Assembly: GCA_037043015.1 (NCBI GenBank)
Contig: CM073321.1
Coordinates: forward strand, 19,713,001 to 19,777,000
DNA length: 64,000 nt
Reading direction: 5' to 3'
From: Bryum argenteum
Taxonomy: Eukaryota > Streptophyta > Bryopsida > Bryales > Bryaceae
Of the stretch, positions 56,641 through 64,000 are shown one piece after another; the stretch's first letter is position 1, and each line of letters starts with the position of its first letter. A program made the position numbers and the translations under genes. Below the pieces are notes generated by a model. The model made no database searches. It had not been told where the DNA came from and worked only from the letters and a program-made list of their open reading frames with translations.

Positions 56641-59344
56641 CCCCTCCTCCTCTTGCCTCCCCCAAAACTCCCGTTTGCACAACTTGAACACTTCCTCGCC
56701 ATGCATACGCATTTTCAAAGTTCTATATTTAGCCTCTTTGGTCACGTGGCGTCTAAATAAGGACAAGGAATGTTACGACAAGGGAATGTCGGGAATGTCT
56801 TTTAAATCATAAGCGGGAATGTTTTATGACAAAGATACTATCGGCTTTAAATAAACCTATAATAAGGGACTCTTTGCAAGAGGAGGGAAGGCCAACAAAT
56901 CTCCAAGCCAATTCACGCACTTTTTGAGTTATGTTGCCCAATTAGCTTTAATTGAACAATACATTTAACAACCAATTTAGTGGGGCCAATTTTCCAGTCG
57001 TGAAGTCCTTTGGAGTTGAAGCCCATGTCTAGAAGGAGAGCCAAGGCCATGGGGCCAATTCTTATTATTAACTAGAGTCCATGTTTTTTTTGTACACATT
57101 TATTTTTATTTTTATTTCTTGGAATTATTCTTCCCTAACACCTTAACAACCATGGCCACCATTTCGTCTTTTATCGTCACGGCCAAAAAATGTTTCATAT
57201 TCAATTTCAAATGTAATGATCTCGCATCTAGTGATGATCCAACGGTTGAAGATTTCACACTACTACATATGGTAGTTTACTCAAGATCCTATGGTTGAAA
57301 TTATAAAGTATATCTAAAAATATTGGACATAGCCCCTTTGTAGTGAAACCACCTATTCTCGTGCAGCAAGGAAAATTGAGGGAATCTATATACTTGGTGT
57401 GAGAAAGGAGTGGGTTACTATTTTTCACGGATAGGAAATAGAAAAGACAAGCTAACCCTATTTATGTGCTTTTTTAAAGCACACACATAAAAATACAAAT
57501 TTTATAAGGAGAAGCCTAAAGGTGGGCACCCTAAATATGTGCATAATGTAAATGCAAGGAGGTGAGATCTTTATAAAGTCAAGAATCTTTGCCTCGCGCC
57601 TTTAGGTGGTTTCATCATAGTTCATAGTGGTGAGTACTAGTATTGCAAGCTCTGTCCCCGATTCACATTCATTTCTTCTATCTCCCAACTTTTGTCAAAA
57701 TTTATCCATTCTCACTAGGAGATTTTGCCATGTCTTGGCCCCCATTCATGACTTGCCCGTCTTGTCTACCACGGGTGGCCTAAATCCCCTCTGATTACAT
57801 TCCATAAATTTTACCTAGTCCTTGGTGAGAGTATATTGATGTCTCACATTGGAGAGATCAAGTATATATGAAATGTAGGTGATCATGTGTGAGCATTTAC
57901 TTTTCATAACTTTGGTCTTCTTGAGTTTGTCAATATTTAGACTTTCTATTTGGGCCTTAACATTTCCACATTGTATGGTCTATATTAATTGATGGGTATT
58001 TGGAAATTACTCCGTCGTTGTGTATTCTAATTAGTAATACTTATTATAAAAAATATGGTGCATAAACAATTAATTCTATTATTCGCTATTTTTTGTTTGA
58101 CAACCTTCAACTAACCTAGGAGAATATATATAATCAAGTACATATGATTAATTGTAGCATTATTCTTATTGTATGGATTTGAATAGTTACTTATTTCCCT
58201 CTTACAAAGGTAATTGAAATAAGTTTTCATTGTTACTATTTTTGCAATCATAAAATAAGAGAAATAAATAGGGAGACAAATAAATTTTAAAAAATATCCC
58301 ACCCTATAAGTGTTTAACATATGGCAATAATGGCATCAACTTCTAAATTTTTAAGCATATTTGATACTGTACAAGTATAGTACATTAGTACTAGGATTAG
58401 ATGTTATATCAAATTGATTATTCGTATACTATGATTGATTGATTTGGGAATAGAATATTTTGAAGAGCCATCACTTCTTCATACACTGTATGTAATGGAT
58501 ACATTCTCTTGTGGATAAACTTTAAGTTCTTGGTTAAAGATGTATAAATTACTATGTAGGCCTCTAGGGTATAGGGTTTAGGGTATAGGGTTTAGAGTTT
58601 AGGGTTTAGGGTTTATGGTCTTGAGGATTTGGGGTGGATTTCATTTTACTCCTAGTTTTTGTGTTGCAAAGCTTTGCAAACACAATTGTGTGTGGATGTA
58701 AAATAATGGATTACTGTATGTATGGTGTAGTTCTCAATTATATTTTACATGGATACAAGTTGCACTTCTCTACATCGCATAGTTAATGTGTGCAAAATAA
58801 TCTATTTTGTATTTATCATTTTTGATTGAAGATGTTATTGACATGGAATAAATCACACATTTATTGCAAAGAATATATAGGTACAATATTAAACATCAAC
58901 ATACGAATTATGATTCCAGAGTCTTCAATATCATAGCCTATTTTAAACCAATATTGGAATAGAGTTACTATTGTAGGTCATGTGGCTCAGAGTTTAATTC
59001 ATAGAGCCTCATAGATCATAATGTATGAGTACTGAAGTAGTGTTTGTACGAAACATCTTTGAATTCGTGAAGATCTATACTTTTATGGAGTTCACTCGAA
59101 ATGGTTATGAACTTAAAATTTAAAGTTCAAATGTATCCGTGAAAAAAGAATACATAGCATTTCAGAAATCAACATAGGATTCCCTTTTCATTGTGTAGTA
59201 ATTACTGAAAATCGAGTAACAGAAATCTTTGAGAAATAAAAAAAGGATCCTATACAATTTTATCTTATTTTAAATTTTAGTTATATATTTAAGGAAAAAA
59301 AATTTTAAAAAAAAAATAAAATAAAAAAATAAAAATAAAAAGCA
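56620..59344 (+). repeat. repeating unit, copy 1
   Basis: Begins CCTTCCCCCTCCTCCTCTTG then ACTCCCGTTTGCACAACTTG. Matched in the same direction by 59540-61310. Shared landmarks: GGCGTCTAAATA (56748/59658), GGGAATGTCGGGAATGT-type words, GGGGCCAATTCTTATTAT (57050/59958), ATCCAACGGTTGAAGATT (57237/60927) and GGTCATGTGGC (58976/60646). It ends in an A-rich tract that leads into GC island 3. No coding domain. Confidence 0.85.
58563..58620 (+). repeat. interstitial telomere-like repeat
   Basis: About seven degenerate units: AGGGTATAGGGTTTAGGG, TATAGGGTTTAGAG, TTTAGGGTTTAGGG. This matches the plant telomere unit TTTAGGG and supports a plant host. Unit copy 2 has only traces here (GGTTTATGGTTTAGGA at 60518-60533). 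Confidence 0.75.
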
Positions 59345-59545
59345 TCTTTGCGGCCCCCATTTGGTTTGGCGCCCGTGAGCGAAGCGTCGGCGGCCCGGCG
59401 TCAGCGGCCGGCCGGCGGCCGGCGGCCGTCAGCGTCCGGCGACCGGCCTAGCGGCCGGCTTTGCGGCCGAAGCGGCGACCGCCAGCCGGCACGGGGCCGA
59501 CCGCGTCACGGCGGCCGCCGGTCGATCGCTCCTTCGCGTCCCCCT
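59345..59545. repeat. CpG-dense GC island 3
   Basis: GGCCGGCCGGCGGCCGGCGG, AGCGGCCGGCTTTGCGGCCG and similar words, entered abruptly from an A-rich tract and left through a pyrimidine-rich CCCCCTTCCCCCTCCTCC. The transition sites match those of islands 2 and 4. Confidence 0.8.
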
Positions 59546-61230
59546 TCCCCCTCCTCCTCTTGCCTCTCCCAAACTCCCCGTTTGCACAACTTTGATCACT
59601 TCCTGCGCCTTGCATACATTTTCAAAAGTACTATATTTAGTCTTTATGATCCGCGTGGCGTCTAAATATGGACGAGGGAATTTTACGACAAGAGAATGTC
59701 GGGAATATCTCTTTGTCCCAGCGAGAATGTTTTATGACAAAGATACTCTTGGCTTTAAATATATCCATAGTAATGGACTTTCTTCAAGGGGAGTTAAGGC
59801 GAGCAAATCTCACGCTAATACACTCACTTTTTGAGTTGTTGTGCCCAATTGGCTTGAATCGAAGTAAACATTTAACAATCAATATAGTGTGGTCAATTTT
59901 CTCATTTGTGAAGGCATTGAGTTCATGCCCTTGTTTATAAGGAAAGCAAAGGCAATGGGGCCAATTCTTATTATAAGTTAAAGACCATGCTTTTGATTGT
60001 ACACCTTAATTTATTCTTTGTTAAAATATTCCTTCTTAACCCCTAAAGATCCATGGACACCAAAGTGGAGGTTTCCTATTTCGGGCGACTTATATGAAGA
60101 GGTCAAAAGTAATAATTTTTTATTAAATTTTTCTAGGTGGTCCTTACACACTAAAGTGCATGTGGTAAAATTTGCATATCAAATTCCAAATTTACAACCT
60201 ACATTTATAATATTTAGGTCTGAAGTCCATTAAGGGCAGTTAAATTTAGTCTTTGTTTGAAATTCTTTTTTGGAAATATGTTCATGAACAATTTACTACT
60301 TCACTTCCAAAGTGACCCAAGTCAAAATGTTTGTCTATTTCACAAAGGGTACCGTTGAGAGATTACAAAAATAATCTTCGCAATTTCTAGTAATTTCCGA
60401 TATAAGTCATATAACTCTTTCTTCGAGTGATTGTTTTGAAAATATAAAATTTTAAATAGGCATCTCTTCTTCATTTAGAGTATCTAGTGGATAAAATCAC
60501 TCATGGATAGGATTTGTGGTTTATGGTTTAGGATGTATGAATAACTCTTTAGGATGAGTTCCAAAATAAGTGTCCTACATTAAGATGAGGATACTCCAAT
60601 TGACATTCTCAACCATGCAATATTGGAATAGGGGATTCTTGTTGTAGGTCATGTGGTTAAAGTTTGATTCATGAAGCCAATGGTCAATTAAATTACAAAG
60701 GAAAATAGAGAAGAAAGATATTGATTCAAAACCAAATGAATGCCTTATGTTTGAAACATCTATGAATTTGTGAAGATTTACACTTTAAAGTCCACTCAAA
60801 ATGGTTATGAACTTAAAATTTAGAGTTAACCCCTAAACGACCGGCCACCGATTAGGCGTTTACGATGAAGGAAAAAATAATTTACTGATCAACTTCAAGC
60901 GTTATGATCTCACATCTAGTAATGATCCAACGGTTAAAAATATTCACGATACTACCAATGGTAGTCTACTTCAAGATCCTACGGTTGAAATTATCAATAA
61001 TTTCCAAAAATATTGGACGTACCCCCATTAGTACATAGTAGTGCGTGTTTGGGATTTCAAGCTCCCGAAACATTGTGGATTTTAGGGGTTAAGATGTATC
61101 CGTGAGAAATAATATATTGCATTTGAAATCAACATAGGATTCCTTTTTTTCGATGTGTAATAATCAATTGAGAATCAAATAACAAAAAAACTTGCGAAAT
61201 AAAAAGGATCTATGCTATGTAAGATCTCTG

Positions 61231-61274
<44 letters not shown>

Positions 61275-61311
61275 TATTTAAAAAAAAAAATTGAAAAAAA
61301 TTGAAAAAAAA
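59540..61311 (+). repeat. repeating unit, copy 2
   Basis: Direct copy of 56620-59344 but shorter. Several blocks are missing and the block with ATGATCTCACATCTAGTAATG (60900-61030) sits in a different place relative to the rest. It ends with a (TA)n run and an A-rich tract before GC island 4. Confidence 0.8.
61236..61269. repeat. (TA)n microsatellite
   Basis: About 16 TA units, followed by A-rich sequence and then the GC island. Confidence 0.95.
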
Positions 61312-61560
61312 ACCGCGTGGCCGCCCGCGTCGGTCGGCGCGCGTTGGTCGGCCGGCATCGGTCGGCCGGCATCAGCGACGCGTCGGCCCGGCCGCGTGGT
61401 CGGCGGCGACCGGCCGGCCCGAGCGACCCGGCCCGCGTCGGCCCGGCCCGATCGGTCGGCCGGATCGGCCGACCCCACGTCTGTCGGCGGGCCGGCCGGC
61501 GGCATGACATCGGTCAGCGGCCGTGATTGGCCGGCGACCGTCCGTGCGGCCGGTCCTAGG
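61312..61560. repeat. CpG-dense GC island 4
   Basis: CGTCGGTCGGCGCGCGTTGG, CATCGGTCGGCCGGCATCAG, CCGGCCCGCGTCGGCCCGGC. It follows a TA/A-rich tract and precedes a purine-rich GGGAAGGAGGGGATAAAGG and a CTCACTTCTCCTTG leader, then an ATG at 61781. Confidence 0.8.
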
Positions 61561-61780
61561 GTTGGGAAGGAGGGGATAAAGGGCTTTGGGGCCTCATTTC
61601 CCCTCACTTCTCCTTGTACTCATCCATCTCAAGCGGTACATGGCTGTAAGCATTAGCTTCTCGTGTCTTTGCATTTGTGGTGGCGGGGAAATCGGCGTGA
61701 TACTTGCAGGCTGCTTTGCATCGAATTTTTGCATACTTGGGATATCTTGGGGTATTTTAAATACTCCCTACTCTTCATGG

Positions 61781-62215
61781 CGACGGATATTGATAACACG
61801 AACATGGAAGGCGATTACGAGCAGGACCTTGAGGTCACTGCGACGAAAAACACAAGCGAGGGATTGGTGGGGGCGAGTTGGTTTTACATGAGACACCGTC
61901 AAAGAGAGTGAAACCAAAGGAAGCGAGACATGAGTTGCACTACAAGATCTTGGATAATGAGGCCATCAAAGGCTGAGGCGGTTGGGCCAATGAACCGGAG
62001 GAATCTTGGAGAATGGCGGCGTGCAAGAAATATGTGAAGATGTATCGCATTGGGAAACTTTGGCCTCGAGAATGTCACAAAGTTAATACCAATAATTTTA
62101 CTTGCAACCCTCAAACATGCAAGGATGATCACTTTCCTTCCATCGTCTTTGAAGAAGTGTGGGTGGCATTGTTTGGAACTCGTCCCAAGAGCAAGGGTTA
62201 TTTTCCTATACGCTC
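61781..62215 (+). pseudogene. decayed gene start downstream of GC island 4
   Basis: ATG at 61781 opens MATDIDNTNMEGDYEQDLEV then TATKNTSEGLVGASWF. Other frames continue KPKEARHELHYKILDNEAIK, EESWRMAACKKYVKMYRIGK, LWPRECHKVNTNNFTCNPQT and CKDDHFPSIVFEEVWVALFG with TRPKSKGYFPIRS, stop. The CKKYVKMY.I.KLWPR motif also occurs in the minus-strand remnant at 56.0-56.1 kb, so these are relatives. Cys/His spacing hints at a zinc finger. Function unknown; at least two frame changes. Confidence 0.45.
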
Positions 62216-62363
62216 TTGAGCATGGTGTATCTTGAGCTCATATTGAAGCGCAAGGTGAAGCTGGAGCACATTCGCGGCGAGTAGTGCATATCCTCTTGAA
62301 TCGGGAGAAATCAAAGGATATCACGATAGGTTTGATCGAGAATCAAACTCTACAAAGGCCTTA

Positions 62364-62640
62364 TTGCGGTGCTTGAGGAGGAAAACTCATGAGGCGGCGG
62401 AGAAGGAATCTCCTCCAACAACCACGACACATCGGGAGGATGGAAGGAATATGGTTCCTACGGATGCCCCAATCGTAGAACCAACTATAAGCGATAGGCT
62501 CGAAGGTGCAAGCGTAGTTGAAGAACCTCGTGTAACCCCGGTACCAACATCGGAGGAGCGGGGCCAAGTGTAACCCCGGTACCAACATCGGAGGAGGCGA
62601 GCCAAGTGAACCACGAGCGGATCACCTCTGGATGCCGTAG
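62364..62640 (+). repeat. short tandem repeat in coding-like DNA
   Basis: A unit of about 37 bp (GTAACCCCGGTACCAACATC then GGAGGA) is doubled at 62530-62600. It could encode VTPVPTSEE-type repeats in a plus-strand frame. Confidence 0.5.
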
Positions 62641-62946
62641 ATGTCATTCAATACGGAAAGTAGTATGGTGGAAAATTTCGTGGACTATCTGCATCTGATG
62701 CCGAGCAATAAGAGATTGGTGGAGTGGTTGAAAAACGCGAGAAATGATGGTGATTGGTGCAATAAGGTAGATAAAGAGGAAGGTTTGCCAGGGGAGGTTA
62801 GGCATAAAGCCTCGGGCGGTTCAATAGTTCTTTGTGGCGTCGACTTCAAAGAGTGTCGGAAAGACTTGCTACTATATCTCGATTTAGTATCAATGAGTCG
62901 CTTTGGCAGCGATGTTGCACGGCATTATCTGTGCGGTGAATTATGA
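62641..62946 (+). CDS. hypothetical 101-residue frame
   Basis: Open frame reading MSFNTESSMVENFVDYLHLM, PSNKRLVEWLKNARNDGDWC, VDFKECRKDLLLYLDLVSMS and RFGSDVARHYLCGEL. It has balanced amino-acid usage with helices and could be a middle exon or domain of the gene that begins at 61.78 kb. No family recognised. The stop may be real or a decay product. Confidence 0.4.
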   Translation: MSFNTESSMVENFVDYLHLMPSNKRLVEWLKNARNDGDWCNKVDKEEGLPGEVRHKASGGSIVLCGVDFKECRKDLLLYLDLVSMSRFGSDVARHYLCGEL

Positions 62947-62975
62947 GGCAATCATAGATCGATTCCACCCTCTCT

Positions 62976-63490
62976 TTGAATGAAGCGGCGAAGAATGAGC
63001 TAATCATTGAGAATCTGCGAAAACAACATCAAATTACGCAGCGTCTCTTTGTGAGTTTTACAAGGAATGCGGTTGTTTGGCGAAGGTCTGCTAAGCGAGT
63101 ATGTGGCAAAGTACGAAGAAGCAATGCGCCAAAGGCGGCGGTAGAAGACTTAGAAGATAACCGATATAAGTATTTCAAATTATTTCCACCACGCGGGATG
63201 ACACTCGGGGGGCTTCATGTAGTTATGTTGTTCCATAATGTGATGTGGGTGGTAAAGGCGATGGTAAAGAGGATGGTGAAAAGGATGGTAATAAAGATAA
63301 GGGGAAGACCATTATCGGGACTTGATAGTCTTTTCTTTCACAAATTGATGGGGGTGGTAAAGAGGATGGTGAAGAAGAGAAGAAAAGGCGTATATCGGGG
63401 ATTTATCTCCTCTCGAGAGAGGTTGGTGAAGAGGATGGTAAAGAAGATAAGGAAAAAACCATTATCGAACTAGGCGATGATGGCGATGAT
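62976..63490 (+). pseudogene. charged repeat-rich coding remnant
   Basis: Starts ENLRKQHQITQRLFVSF. From 63245 to 63460 a GATGGTAAAGAGGATGG-type mini-repeat is read, in the frame that makes sense, as GDGKEDGEKDGNKDKGKTII and later EEDGKEDKEKTIIELGDD. The block ending KTIIG is doubled about 150 bp apart (63300 and 63455). This looks like an acidic/lysine-rich tail of the upstream gene. No fold is implied. Confidence 0.4.
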
Positions 63491-63559
63491 GAACTTAGGA
63501 GAAATTGAAGTTAAGATCGCAAAAGGAGGTAGATGATAGGCAGTTGAGCGACAACGGCA

Positions 63560-63800
63560 TGGGCGATGGAGTTCGCGGCGATGAAAGAAGGAGAGAGATG
63601 TTACGATTGCGAAATGGAGGAGGAAGCAAAAGCATGCTCAATGAAGTTGGAGGCTACAAGTAAAGAGAGAGATGAGGCAATCGGCCCTGAATTGGAGGCA
63701 TTACGGAAAACCTTCAAAACGGTAGATTCTCGGAGGCGACAATCCACCTTCACCTCGCATACTACCATTGTTGGGATGGGTTCATCGACTTCAAGATAAG
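63560..63800 (+). CDS. hypothetical charged frame near the window end
   Basis: MEFAAMKEGERCYDCEMEEE, then AKACSMKLEATSKERDEAIG and PELEALRKTFKTVDSRRRQS. Glu/Lys-rich and helical, possibly a coiled coil, and probably part of the same decayed gene as 61.78-63.49 kb. Unrecognised. Confidence 0.3.
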
Positions 63801-64000
63801 AGGAGCTTGGTTTCGAGAGCAAAGAAGATCTGAAATCGATTGCATCTACATAAAAGGAATCACGTGAAGTTGTAGATGCTTCATTGGAGAAGTTAAATTC
63901 TGAAACGGATCGAAAAAACGATATGACCCCATAGAGTCACTTTTTGGGGGATATTGAAGAGATGATGGAGCGTACAAACTACTCTAAGATGAGGCGAAAC

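Noticed and set aside
1-64000. tRNA, rRNA or snRNA genes
   Set aside because: No cloverleaf-type box A/box B pair, rRNA core sequence or snRNA hallmark was noticed; a covariance-model scan would be needed to exclude small ones.

Overview
The window looks like repeat-dense nuclear DNA of a land plant. Pointers are a plant-type mariner transposase, a CACTA (En/Spm) element with TNP2-like and DUF4216/DUF4218-like domains, DUF659-type hAT transposases, and a short interstitial run of TTTAGGG-like units. Two further elements look less angiosperm-like: a chromodomain Ty3/gypsy copy with Tcn1/fungal-style integrase wording, and a Tc1-like DD34E transposase with a fungal-style MEDGAP motif. Together they suggest, but do not prove, a non-seed plant such as a bryophyte. 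Two 100-N runs (6449-6548 and 49456-49555) are scaffold gaps. Almost nothing here is an intact gene.

Layout. 1-4.7 kb: 3' part of a broken Ty3/gypsy chromovirus whose LTR is packed with heat-shock-element-like repeats. 4.96-6.45 kb: C-terminal part of a hAT transposase (minus). 6.55-13.7 kb: a large inverted repeat in which two decayed mariner copies face tail to tail around a GC-rich centre. 14.153-32.048 kb: a complete 17.9-kb CACTA element with CACTA-type ends and a 3-bp GAG target duplication. It sits inside the 5' part of the right-hand mariner, whose Stowaway-like end reappears at 32.15 kb. The CACTA carries a minus-strand TNP2-like gene split by a nested repeat, a candidate captured two-exon gene, a GC-rich remnant, a nested MITE, and a plus-strand second ORF of Transposase_24 style.

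32.2-36.1 kb is mostly AT-rich and silent. 36.1-37.3 kb holds a spliced-looking minus-strand gene. 37.5-43 kb is the most unusual stretch: gene-like minus-strand blocks separated by clusters of a 21-23-bp odd-length palindrome, about 25 copies in all. The arms stay complementary while the central base takes all four values and the intervening DNA differs. 45.2-49.45 kb is a second inverted repeat of two tail-to-tail transposase genes, this time Tc1-like. 49.56-50.5 kb is the N-terminal half of another hAT transposase. 50.67-51.86 kb is a second copy of the repeat that is nested in the CACTA.

52-64 kb contains four CpG-dense GC islands built from CCGATCGG/GGTCGGC words. Two lie at the heads of decayed genes that share a Cys/aromatic motif, and three punctuate a 2-3-kb repeating unit. 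I found no rRNA, tRNA or CRISPR locus. The functional logic is that of nested transposons. The one signal that no standard element explains is the palindrome array at 38.5-43 kb.
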